A DNA stretch of 9,145 nucleotides from Bacteroidales bacterium (GCA_031264715.1 JAISDP010000073.1:1-9145), one strand, 5' to 3'. Shown: positions 1 through 6,845, counted from the first letter of the stretch. Numbers and translations are program-made. The notes: generated by a model not told the origin, from the sequence alone.

Positions 1-29
1 GCCACAAACATCACATTTTATAGAAGTCA

Positions 30-1340
30 ATGGATTATTTCAAGTATAAAAACGGCAGGTTATTTTGCGAGGAAATCGACCTGGACAGGATGTCCGGCAT
101 TAAAACACCTTTTTATCTGTATTCGTGGAACACCTTTAAGGAGCATTTTTTGCGATTTAAGGAAAGTTTCAAGGAACTCGACCCGTTGATTTGTTTTGCC
201 GTAAAAACCTGTAATAACCTTGCGATCCTGAAAGGTCTTGCTCGGCTTGGCGCCGGGATGGATATTGTGAGCGGCGGCGAACTGTTTCTAAGCAGCCGGG
301 CCGGTGTGCCTGCCGATAGAGTTGTTTATGCAGGCGTGGGAAAAACCGCCGAAGAAATAGAACTTTCAATCGATAGCGGAATCGGATTTTTTAATGTAGA
401 GTCGGAACCGGAATTTATCCGGATCGAAAAAATTGCACGCGGCAAAAATAAAATAATGAACGCGTTGCTTCGGGTAAATCCCGATGAATACGACAAAAAC
501 ACGCATGACAAAACAACCACCGGAAAAAAAGGAGGGAAGTTTGGCGTCGACCTGGAACATGTGCCCGCTTTCTTCGAAGCACACGGAAAGAGCGATTACC
601 TGAAACTTACCGGCATCCATATCCACATAGGTTCCCCCATCTATTCGGCCGAACCGTACACCAGGGCTATTACGAAAATGATAGACCTCATTGGGAAACT
701 GGGAGAGAAAGGTTTTACGATTAAATACTTAGACATTGGCGGAGGATATGCCGCTGATTATGAAGATGGCGCGTCGCCGTCGTGGGATGAATATTCGGAG
801 TCGATAGCGCCTTTGTTGCAGCCGATTGCCGATAATGGCATCAAGATCATCATGGAGCCGGGACGTACTATTTCCGCTAATGCCGGGATTCTTGTTACTT
901 CGGTTCAATACGTCAAAAAGGTTGATCAGGACAGGAATATCATCATCACCGACACGGGAATGCATCATTTGATCAGGCCGGCCCTTTACAACGCCAATCA
1001 TTTCATCTGGCCGGCGAATCCCGGAGAAGCGTTTTCTGTAACCGAACGGAGATTTGACCCGGATTTCGACGGTTTGATGGAATATGATATTGCAGGCCCG
1101 ATTTGCGAATCGAGCGATTACCTGGCAAAAGGCAGAAAATTGCCGCCGGTAGCGCCGGCAGACAGGCTGGCCGTTTTCACCGCCGGCGCTTACGGGATGG
1201 TGATGTCGAGCCAGTACAATGCTCAACCGCGCCCGGCCGAATACATGGTGGATGAGGACAAGGTTACCTTGATTCGCGAAAGGGAAAATTACGGGGATTT
1301 GATCAGCAAGCAGTGCGACCGGGTGATAACTTTGGGCTGA
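30..1340 (+). CDS. lysA: Diaminopimelate decarboxylase (PLP-dependent, fold type III)
   Basis: The enzyme decarboxylates meso-2,6-diaminopimelate to L-lysine, the last step of lysine synthesis, in the cytoplasm. The 436-residue length is normal for the family. Visible motifs, in order: the PLP-binding lysine in FAVKT (K59), the GIHIHIGS strand (H197, H199), the phosphate-binding DIGGGY loop (235-240), EPGR (276-279), and the C-terminal substrate and dimer-interface motif GPICESSD (C359, E360, D363), followed by Y388 and Y396 in the YGMVMSSQYN stretch. The CESSD motif favours a diaminopimelate enzyme over ornithine or arginine decarboxylases of the same fold. The start is well fixed: an in-frame TAG lies at 21-23 and ATG at 30 is the first start codon after it. 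No Shine-Dalgarno sequence or promoter is visible in the 29 bases upstream, so the gene may be co-transcribed with one to the left. It converges on the lipoprotein gene with only 30 bp between the stops. Confidence 0.96.
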   Translation: MDYFKYKNGRLFCEEIDLDRMSGIKTPFYLYSWNTFKEHFLRFKESFKELDPLICFAVKTCNNLAILKGLARLGAGMDIVSGGELFLSSRAGVPADRVVYAGVGKTAEEIELSIDSGIGFFNVESEPEFIRIEKIARGKNKIMNALLRVNPDEYDKNTHDKTTTGKKGGKFGVDLEHVPAFFEAHGKSDYLKLTGIHIHIGSPIYSAEPYTRAITKMIDLIGKLGEKGFTIKYLDIGGGYAADYEDGASPSWDEYSESIAPLLQPIADNGIKIIMEPGRTISANAGILVTSVQYVKKVDQDRNIIITDTGMHHLIRPALYNANHFIWPANPGEAFSVTERRFDPDFDGLMEYDIAGPICESSDYLAKGRKLPPVAPADRLAVFTAGAYGMVMSSQYNAQPRPAEYMVDEDKVTLIRERENYGDLISKQCDRVITLG

Positions 1341-1370
1341 TTCCCTGAGGCATCCTAAGCCTCCTCCTTC

Positions 1371-2147
1371 TCATTTCTCGTATGGCGTCAGATGGAAGAA
1401 GATCACCGGACTGTTCCGCCCGTTGGTAACCACAGTCCGGTTGACATGCTGCGTCAATGCTGTTTCGTGGACATTTACCGTATACGTAAGGTCGGCTACG
1501 GTGGCGGGAATCGCAAACCGGAAAGCGCCGGATACACTGGTACGCACCGGCTGCATCAGGCCGGCCGACGAATATGCCAATGCTCCTGGCCGGTACTTGT
1601 CGATATTACCGCTCATGCCCGGAAAAGCCAGCCGCATCAGGTCATTCATATCTACATCGATGCTTACCAGCGCATCGGCAAGGGGTTCTTCGTCCGAGGG
1701 CGTCATTTTCACGGAAACCGTTCCATCGAGTGTTCCCGACGTCTGTTCATCGGCAAACACAGGAATGATCACCACCGTATTGTTGCGTTCCGTCACGGTT
1801 GCACCGGTGGTTACTACCGCAGTCACGGCCACGTAATGCTCCTTCTCCACCTGGAGCACGGCATCGCCTTTTACCAGCATCAGGCTGGCAATACCATCGG
1901 CTGACGTAACGCTTTTGATGTCCTCGCCGCATTGCGAAGCAGTAACCGAAAAACCGCTCATATCCGTCGTTTGGCTGTTGATGTCGCGGATCATCACGGT
2001 AAGTCCTGTTTTTTGCGCTTCGCGTTTCGAATTGACCGCATCCTCGCTGGTATACACCTCCTTGGCGCATGACGAGGCAAATATCAGTAAAACAGGGAGG
2101 CAGTTTTTAATTCGTCCGGTGAATTTGGTGTGCATCGGAATAATCAT
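1371..2147 (-). CDS. Hypothetical lipoprotein with two beta-sandwich-like domains
   Basis: I do not recognise this protein, and no function is assigned. The N-terminus is a lipoprotein signal peptide: basic residues (K8, R12, K14), a hydrophobic stretch (about 17-24) and a lipobox ending A-S-S-C with C27 as the likely lipidated residue, so the mature protein should be membrane-anchored and outside the cytoplasm. After a short linker (28-45) there are two beta-rich segments of similar size, about 46-131 and 138-255, each rich in V/T/S and ending in a strand (TVVIIPV; PVIFFHLTP). The first contains a 'TSADGIASL' turn and the second a 'TSVSGAFRFAIPA' turn, both typical of carboxypeptidase-regulatory-like or other Ig-like repeats. 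No catalytic motif is seen. ATG at 2147 is used; a second ATG at 2135 (M5) would also give a good signal peptide. The gene starts 11 bp after the aldo/keto reductase stop on the same strand, which suggests co-transcription. A fimbrial or surface-anchoring subunit is possible but unsupported. Confidence 0.82.
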   Translation of the reverse strand: MIIPMHTKFTGRIKNCLPVLLIFASSCAKEVYTSEDAVNSKREAQKTGLTVMIRDINSQTTDMSGFSVTASQCGEDIKSVTSADGIASLMLVKGDAVLQVEKEHYVAVTAVVTTGATVTERNNTVVIIPVFADEQTSGTLDGTVSVKMTPSDEEPLADALVSIDVDMNDLMRLAFPGMSGNIDKYRPGALAYSSAGLMQPVRTSVSGAFRFAIPATVADLTYTVNVHETALTQHVNRTVVTNGRNSPVIFFHLTPYEK

Positions 2148-2158
2148 ATCGGGCTTAT

Positions 2159-2980
2159 TCAGAAATTGAAATTATCCGGGTCGGCGCCGACCCGTTGACC
2201 TTTATCGAGCGCAGTGATGTCGTTCATATCCTTTTCAATGATCTCAAAATCGAATATTCCCATATTTTCCTTGATCCTCTCGGAATTTGTCGATTTGGGA
2301 ATAGTAACCACGCCCATCTGGACGTCCCACCGGAGAACGATTTGTGAAATGCTGCGCCGGTATTTCACCGATAATTCCTTCAATAAGGGTATATCGAATA
2401 TTTTACCCTGCATCAGCGGACTCCATGCCTCGAATTGTATCCGGTGTTTTTTGCAGAAATCGAGCAGGGGTTGTTGCACCAGCCGTGGGTGGAACTCGAT
2501 TTGGTTGACGGCGGGTTTGATTTCACAGGATGTAAAAAGATCTTCGAGGTGATGGACGTGGAAATTGGAAACGCCGATCGCACGGATACGTTTCTCTTTG
2601 TACAACTTTTCCATGGCGCGCCATGTCTCCCTGTTCAGGGGCTTTGGCCAGTGGATCAGGTAAAGGTCAAGGTAATCGAACCCCAATCGCTGCATGCTCG
2701 CATCGAACGCGCGAAGCGTAGAATCGTACCCCTGGTCGCTGTTCCACAGTTTGCTGGTCAGGAAAATATCTTTGCGGTCGATACCGCTTTGGCGGATGCC
2801 TTCGCCTACGCCACATTCGTTCCCGTATATGGCTGCCGTATCAATGTGCCGATATCCCAGGCTTAATGCCGTTTTTACCGATTGCACGGCTGTTTCGCCG
2901 TCAGGCACTTTAAATGTCCCGAATCCCAGCATGGGCATCTCCACGCCATTATTGAGAGTTGCTTTCAATTGATTCTTCAT
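2159..2980 (-). CDS. Aldo/keto reductase (AKR, 2,5-diketo-D-gluconate reductase-like group)
   Basis: This is an NADPH-dependent cytoplasmic oxidoreductase with a TIM-barrel fold that reduces aldehydes or ketones to alcohols. Its 273 residues match the usual family length. The complete catalytic tetrad is visible: D47 (in the HIDTAAIYGNE motif), Y52, K77 (SKLWN) and H110 (LIHWP). Cofactor-binding elements follow: GVSNF (136-140), NQIEFHP (159-165), and the C-terminal IPKSTNSERIKEN stretch (227-239), whose K229, S230 and R235 are typical of NADPH binding. The protein ends with the family's usual DPDNFNF tail. There is no signal peptide. The true substrate cannot be read from sequence; related enzymes act on diketogluconate, methylglyoxal and other small carbonyls. 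It is the first gene of a probable two-gene unit with the downstream lipoprotein. No TAnnTTTG element is visible in the 202 bp upstream. Confidence 0.95.
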   Translation of the reverse strand: MKNQLKATLNNGVEMPMLGFGTFKVPDGETAVQSVKTALSLGYRHIDTAAIYGNECGVGEGIRQSGIDRKDIFLTSKLWNSDQGYDSTLRAFDASMQRLGFDYLDLYLIHWPKPLNRETWRAMEKLYKEKRIRAIGVSNFHVHHLEDLFTSCEIKPAVNQIEFHPRLVQQPLLDFCKKHRIQFEAWSPLMQGKIFDIPLLKELSVKYRRSISQIVLRWDVQMGVVTIPKSTNSERIKENMGIFDFEIIEKDMNDITALDKGQRVGADPDNFNF

Positions 2981-3076
2981 GGTTGATGTTGATATTGTTT
3001 TGTTCCCTTCCCCGTCCCTCCGTCAAAGAAAAGCGCTGTTCAACGACAATGTAAACAATCGTCTCTCTCCCTCTTC

Positions 3077-3105
3077 AAAAACAGGAAAAGCTGTTTCCTG
3101 TTTTT
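3077..3105 (-). terminator. Intrinsic terminator after the MCE gene (symmetrical, could work both ways)
   Basis: Twelve perfectly complementary bases, AAAAACAGGAAA (3077-3088) and TTTCCTGTTTTT (3094-3105), are separated by a five-base loop. Read on either strand, the hairpin has an A-run before it and a T-run at its 3' side. It lies 78 bp beyond the stop of the MCE gene and 97 bp before the aldo/keto reductase start, so its natural role is to end MCE transcription. It also separates that unit from the reductase-lipoprotein pair. Confidence 0.8.
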
Positions 3106-3182
3106 ATACGTATAGCAAACGCAAAAGTTACCTCATATTGAAAAATTTCCGGGCAAACCACGCGAAGCGTTATCAGCGCCAC

Positions 3183-4112
3183 CTATTTCTTCGACTTCTT
3201 CCCTCCGAACAATGAGAAATGAACGTAGTCTTTGGGGTTTTCGCGCAGGTCGATCAGCAATTTATCCAAATCGTTGAGCGACTGTTGCAGGTATATATAT
3301 GCCGAATCGTCTTTGGCCAGTTTCCCAAGCGTCCCCTGCCCCTCGCTGATGCCCGAAAGAAGGCTGTTCAACTGCGTCAGGCTGCGGTTTGCGTTGTCCA
3401 CGGTATTTTTCACATCCGAAGCGGCCAATGCTTCCGAAAAACGGTTCAGGTTGGCAATCACCTGTGAGATGTCTTCATTGCTCTTTTTCAGGTTGCCCGA
3501 TACCGACTCGAAATTCGTCAGGATCATGCTGATTTTTGTGCGTTCGGCGGACACCAGTTTTTCAACGTTCGCAATGATGTCCTGAATATTTTTTTGTGCC
3601 TGGCCGTCAAATGTATTTTGCAGAATCATCAATACCGAATCAATGGAGACAAGAACCTTGTTTAATTTCTGACCTATCGGCGTTTTCATCAGCTTGTCGG
3701 TAACTGCGTCTATCATGTCCGGCGCCTGTGCGCCGGGTAATGTGCCCTCATGTTTTACAAATTCCGGGCTGTCGCCCAACTGCAGGACAATAGATTTGGA
3801 GCCGAGCAAATCCCCCACAATCATCACGACGCTGTTTTTTGGTATTTTGAAACTTTTCTTCACCCCGATCTCCACTTGTATTTGATCGAGTTTTTCGGAC
3901 GTAAATTGAATATCGCTCACTAATCCGATCACAAAACCATTGACGGTCACCGAACTTGATTTCTGTAATCCGTCAACTTTCTCAAAAGTTGCGTAGTAGT
4001 AATTGTACGAGGAAAATAAATTCCGCCCTTTCAGGAAATTGTATCCCCAAAAGAAAAGCAGGATGATCAGGGTGACGATGACCGCTATTTTGGCTTCTTT
4101 CTTGAACTTCAT
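3183..4112 (-). CDS. MCE/MlaD-family membrane-anchored protein (Bacteroidota single-MCE type)
   Basis: This is a periplasmic substrate-binding component of an MCE-type lipid transport system, anchored in the inner membrane. Numbered from the chosen start (309 residues): a short basic N-terminus (MKFKKEAK), one transmembrane helix at about 9-26 followed by the FLKGRNLF motif, a single MCE/MlaD domain at about 38-113 (ATFEKVDGLQ, SVTVNGFVIGLV, VVMIVGDLLGSKSIVLQLG), then a long helical or coiled-coil region at about 150-290, and a tail YVHFSLFGGKKSKK. By family knowledge MCE rings bind lipid in a central pore, and the helical part may form a channel or contact a partner. ATG at 4112 is preferred because the membrane segment then follows as in relatives; an in-frame ATG at 4160 would add 16 residues (325 aa). 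No ATPase (MlaF-like) or permease (MlaE-like) gene is in the window, so the partners must be elsewhere. The upstream neighbour is the fucosidase, with no evident functional link. Confidence 0.9.
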   Translation of the reverse strand: MKFKKEAKIAVIVTLIILLFFWGYNFLKGRNLFSSYNYYYATFEKVDGLQKSSSVTVNGFVIGLVSDIQFTSEKLDQIQVEIGVKKSFKIPKNSVVMIVGDLLGSKSIVLQLGDSPEFVKHEGTLPGAQAPDMIDAVTDKLMKTPIGQKLNKVLVSIDSVLMILQNTFDGQAQKNIQDIIANVEKLVSAERTKISMILTNFESVSGNLKKSNEDISQVIANLNRFSEALAASDVKNTVDNANRSLTQLNSLLSGISEGQGTLGKLAKDDSAYIYLQQSLNDLDKLLIDLRENPKDYVHFSLFGGKKSKK

Positions 4113-4207
4113 GCGTATTGTTTTAAACTTCTTGAGCACGTACCCGGAGATATTCAACATCCACAGGCCTGCATTTGTTCGATGACTTGTTCCTCTAAAA
4201 AACGATA

Positions 4208-4215
4208 CAAACCTA
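4208..4215 (-). promoter_or_regulatory. Candidate -7 promoter element of the MCE gene
   Basis: Read on the minus strand this is TAGGTTTG, a full match to the Bacteroides housekeeping -7 element TAnnTTTG. It lies about 95 bp upstream of the preferred MCE start, in the gap after the fucosidase stop. A TTTG at the usual -33 distance is not clearly present (the nearest one is too close), so the call is tentative. Confidence 0.4.
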
Positions 4216-4307
4216 CGAGATATTTTGCAAATAAAAAATTAACCGGCCGAATTAATCGAATTATTAGGCGATTCACTCGTTTTTGATTCTTTCCGGGAAT
4301 AAGTCAT

Positions 4308-6434
4308 TCACTCGAATTTCAACCTCAGGTTAGGCAGGTGAAGCGTTTCATGAGGCGTTACAGGATTTCCCAGTTTCCAGTTGACCGGGAAATACTTACC
4401 CTTGCGGAATTTCACCGGTTCCAGCTTTTTCACATAAATATGCTGGGGAACATGTGTAGCAATACCCATGCGCACTTCTTTTTGGAAGTTGGAAAAGCAT
4501 TTCACCAGCAACTGGTTCTTCCCTTTTTTCAGATCGAGCAGCGCCACGTCCTGCATGTTTTCCTTTTTATACGGATTATTGTGCAAAACCAGTATTTCCC
4601 CGTTCAGCAGCGCCGTCACAGCATCTGCAGAAGTCACCGATACCAATATTTGCTGGTCAACCGGCGAGGTTATTTCCTGCAACATGTACCACGCCTGTGT
4701 CAGGTCGCCCGGCATGACGTACGTTTCGTTGTTTTTCCAGCTGGTGCGTTCCCACGCCTTGCCTGCCCGTCCCCAGGGTTGCGTCGGATCGATGTCGGCG
4801 CTTTCGCCGTGGATGCCGCCAATGCCCGACGGTAGCGGGCCTTGCAGGTAAATCGGTCCCCAGCCCATGCCGGCGATGTTGTTCTTCAACTTTACTTCCG
4901 TGTCGGTTTCCAGAGCGATCTTTACGGTTTGTCCGTCCAGATTCAGGTCGATGGTACGGCCTTTTTCCTCGTCGGTATAGTACAGTACCGGTGTCCGTTT
5001 GGTATTTTCGCCGGGAAGGAGCGTCCATTCTTCGCGGACGACGCTTTGGTAACGTGAATTGTAATCGACGCCGCTGTTGCTGTAATATTTAAATGCATTA
5101 TGCTGGTCAAGCGTCAAATCCTTGGCATAAGGAACGATATTGACCGGCGGAACCGTATAGCCGCCTTCAAACGCCAGTTCGATCACCTTAAATTCCCGAG
5201 CGGGATCGACCGTTGCCGGTAGCTTCACCGTTATACCGTTCCTGTCCTTTTGGCAGGTACAGGGCGTACCGTCGGCCAATACGCTCGCGTTCCTTATTTT
5301 TCCATTCAATCCGGGCAGCACGATATTGCCGTCCTTGGGCTGTGCCAGCACATGCAGGTACAGTTTGTCGCTGCGCGAAGTGATGGCGCCCCATTCGAAA
5401 GGTACGTGGAACGGGTCGGCTGACGCGCCGTAAATAGCCTCGCCGTTGCGGTCGAGCCAGCGGCCGATCTCCAGCAGCACGCGCTGTTCGAACTCCACTA
5501 CCGAACCATCGCCGCGCGGACCGATATTCAGCAGGTAATTGCCTCCGCGGCTGCATACGCGAATAAGGCTGGTCAGCTTTTCGCGAATTTTGTCAGCCTC
5601 GTTGCCGCGTTCCTGCCACGAGCGGTATCCCCATGTTTCATGGAAAAACGACGCCGGCGACTGCCACGGCGCACCGATGATATAATCAGGCTCCTGGTTG
5701 TCGCCCATCACCATGAAGTCGCTCATATCGTTGCCCAGCCGGCTGCCGATCATGCAATCCGGCTGCAGCGAGTGCACCAGGTTGCGCATCTCAAGGCTTT
5801 GCTCGAAACTGTGCGAACCCATGTCGAACCAAAGTTCCGAAACAGGGCCGTAATTGGTAAGCAGTTCGGTTATCTGGTTTTTATTAAATTCGAAATGTTC
5901 GGGAGTGATATAATCCGAGTTATGGCTCGAGATGGGCGATGCCTGCGGGTAATGCCAGTCGATGAGCGAAAAGTACAGGCCGAACTTCAACCCGTGGCGG
6001 GCGCACGCTTCCGAAAGGTCCTTGAGTACGTCGCGCTTGTAGGGCGTGGCATCCACCACATTGAAACCGGTGTATTTCGAATGAAACATGCAAAAACCGT
6101 CGTGATGCTTGGAGGTGATCACGATAGAACGCATCCCGGCATGTTTGGCCAGCAGCGCTATGGAATCGGGATTCCATTTAACGGGATGGAACCGTTTGGC
6201 CACCTGTGCGTATGTATCGCTGTATATCCCGGCATGTGCCTGGATTTGCTCGCTCAGCCCGCGCGAAATCTGCTTCCCGTCCCACACGCCGCCCAGTTCC
6301 GCATAGATCCCCCAGTGGATGAACATGGAATATTTACGGTTTTCCCACTGTTGCAGGGCTTCCGGCGATATTTGCGCCGAAAGGCGATGTCCGGCAAGCA
6401 GGATAAGCATCCATAAGGTAAAAAGGCGTCGCAT
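4308..6434 (-). CDS. Secreted GH29 alpha-L-fucosidase with a long C-terminal extension
   Basis: This is an exo-glycosidase that removes L-fucose from glycans, expected in the periplasm or outside the cell. An Sec signal peptide covers residues 1-20 (MRRLF, hydrophobic core, cleavage after L-S-A). The GH29 barrel occupies about 22-345: FIHWG (38-42), SKHHDGF (108-114), FGLYFSLIDWHYP (151-163), the nucleophile motif LWFDMG with D204, and RGGNYLLNIGPRGDG (296-310). A beta-sandwich of about 346-422 follows. The remainder (about 430-708) is extra compared with a typical 450-500 residue GH29; residues 595-655 (VSVTSADAVTALLNG, then LLDLKKGKNQLLVK) resemble a galactose-binding-like or PA14-like jelly roll. 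Oddity: at the place of the usual Trp-Glu acid/base motif, ten residues before WGY, this protein has W257-Q258; E266 in HETWGY is an alternative acid. There are no SusC/SusD or sulfatase neighbours, so it is not in an obvious polysaccharide utilization locus. ATG at 6434 is preferred because the signal peptide starts there. Confidence 0.94.
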   Translation of the reverse strand: MRRLFTLWMLILLAGHRLSAQISPEALQQWENRKYSMFIHWGIYAELGGVWDGKQISRGLSEQIQAHAGIYSDTYAQVAKRFHPVKWNPDSIALLAKHAGMRSIVITSKHHDGFCMFHSKYTGFNVVDATPYKRDVLKDLSEACARHGLKFGLYFSLIDWHYPQASPISSHNSDYITPEHFEFNKNQITELLTNYGPVSELWFDMGSHSFEQSLEMRNLVHSLQPDCMIGSRLGNDMSDFMVMGDNQEPDYIIGAPWQSPASFFHETWGYRSWQERGNEADKIREKLTSLIRVCSRGGNYLLNIGPRGDGSVVEFEQRVLLEIGRWLDRNGEAIYGASADPFHVPFEWGAITSRSDKLYLHVLAQPKDGNIVLPGLNGKIRNASVLADGTPCTCQKDRNGITVKLPATVDPAREFKVIELAFEGGYTVPPVNIVPYAKDLTLDQHNAFKYYSNSGVDYNSRYQSVVREEWTLLPGENTKRTPVLYYTDEEKGRTIDLNLDGQTVKIALETDTEVKLKNNIAGMGWGPIYLQGPLPSGIGGIHGESADIDPTQPWGRAGKAWERTSWKNNETYVMPGDLTQAWYMLQEITSPVDQQILVSVTSADAVTALLNGEILVLHNNPYKKENMQDVALLDLKKGKNQLLVKCFSNFQKEVRMGIATHVPQHIYVKKLEPVKFRKGKYFPVNWKLGNPVTPHETLHLPNLRLKFE

Positions 6435-6561
6435 GAGTATTGTTTTTAAGGTTCGATTTTATTATTATTTATATAATTGCTTGTTTACTTGAGAATACGG
6501 GACGGAAAACGATTATGTACCGTCGGAAAACGGAAGAAGCGCATGCAAACCGGAGAAGGCA

Positions 6562-6664
6562 TCCCGTGAAGTTCGCGGGACGTCCTTCTAAGTTGCAGGG
6601 GCGTCCTTTTAAGTTGCAAGGGCGTCCTTCTAACTTCACAGAATATACTTTCAACTTCACGGGA
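6562..6664. repeat. Long dyad: 12-bp perfect arms enclosing an imperfect stem
   Basis: TCCCGTGAAGTT (6562-6573) and AACTTCACGGGA (6653-6664) are perfect reverse complements. Continuing inward around the centre at 6613, the sequence stays largely self-complementary. Of 50 opposed positions I count 32 Watson-Crick pairs, 8 G-T pairs (wobbles in the plus-strand RNA) and 10 mismatches. The inner part (6590-6611 against 6615-6636) is almost fully paired if G-U is allowed. It overlaps the tandem array and seems to arise from it. Confidence 0.7.
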
Positions 6665-6673
6665 CATGTTTCT
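6569..6673. repeat. Five tandem 21-bp units
   Basis: Units start at 6569, 6590, 6611, 6632 and 6653. Units 1-3 begin AAGTT and share a core GGRCGTCCTT (6578, 6599, 6620). Units 4-5 begin AACTTCAC and have diverged cores. A sixth start (ATCTTTT at 6674) decays at once. The period of 21 is exact with no indels. In the plus-strand frame the units read KFAGRPS, KLQGRPF, KLQGRPS, NFTEYTF and NFTGHVS before a stop; on the minus strand another frame also gives GRP-containing heptads. No start signal or promoter marks it as a gene. Confidence 0.85.
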
Positions 6674-6771
6674 ATCTTTTAATATAACAATTTTATCCCA
6701 CGCGCAGTATATTGTTTAATCATCAGCCGGAAATTCTCCTCCACATTCAAAATATCTATTTAAAAATTTTC

Positions 6772-6793
6772 TATCGGCATGCCAATGCCGATA
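6772..6793 (-). terminator. Intrinsic terminator after aconitase
   Basis: TATCGGCAT (6772-6780) and ATGCCGATA (6785-6793) form a perfect 9-bp stem with a 4-base loop. In the minus-strand direction the stem is followed by GAAAATTTTTAAA, so the T-run sits about five bases beyond the stem instead of directly after it. The hairpin lies just over 50 bp past the aconitase stop and is the only GC-containing perfect hairpin there. Confidence 0.6.
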
Positions 6794-6845
6794 ATCAGTT
6801 AATGAGCCTGTAAAAATCCATTTATTTCAACGCATCTTAATTATA

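Larger units (their letters stand above)
6435..6845. other. 411-bp interval without a convincing gene
   Basis: This AT-rich spacer lies between the aconitase stop and the fucosidase start. From right to left it holds the aconitase terminator hairpin (6772-6793), an unremarkable AT-rich stretch (about 6680-6770), the 21-bp tandem array and dyad (6562-6673), and about 120 bp of AT-rich sequence before the fucosidase ATG. No full TAnnTTTG promoter is visible on the minus strand for the fucosidase. The 80-codon plus-strand reading frame at 6440-6682 begins with a hydrophobic run and ends in the repeat array; I do not consider it an established gene. Confidence 0.7.

Noticed and set aside
1347..1363. 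Hairpin GAGGC/GCCTC between the convergent lysA and lipoprotein genes
   Set aside because: The stem is only 5 bp with a 7-base loop and has no T-run on either strand; too weak to call a terminator.
1392..1904. 170-codon plus-strand frame opposite the lipoprotein gene
   Set aside because: The minus-strand frame has a proper lipoprotein signal peptide and operon-like spacing; the plus-strand frame is rich in His/Arg/Gly as expected of a shadow.
4233..4256. Possible fucosidase terminator: ATTAA/TTAAT pairing followed by six T on the minus strand
   Set aside because: The stem is five A-T pairs with a GC-rich loop that is itself palindromic; the T-run is good but the stem would be unstable.
4271..4314. 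Direct repeat ATTCACTCG at 4271-4279 and 4306-4314 around the fucosidase stop
   Set aside because: Only 9 bp, two copies, with no mobile element or target-site structure around it; likely chance.
5640..6416. 258-codon plus-strand frame antisense to the fucosidase
   Set aside because: It lies entirely within the GH29 catalytic domain coding region, whose motifs are intact; no recognisable protein features.
6440..6682. 80-codon plus-strand open frame starting with a hydrophobic segment and ending in the repeats
   Set aside because: No promoter or ribosome site, low-complexity origin from the 21-bp array, and overlapping frames of similar length on the other strand; treated as repeat sequence and not as a gene.
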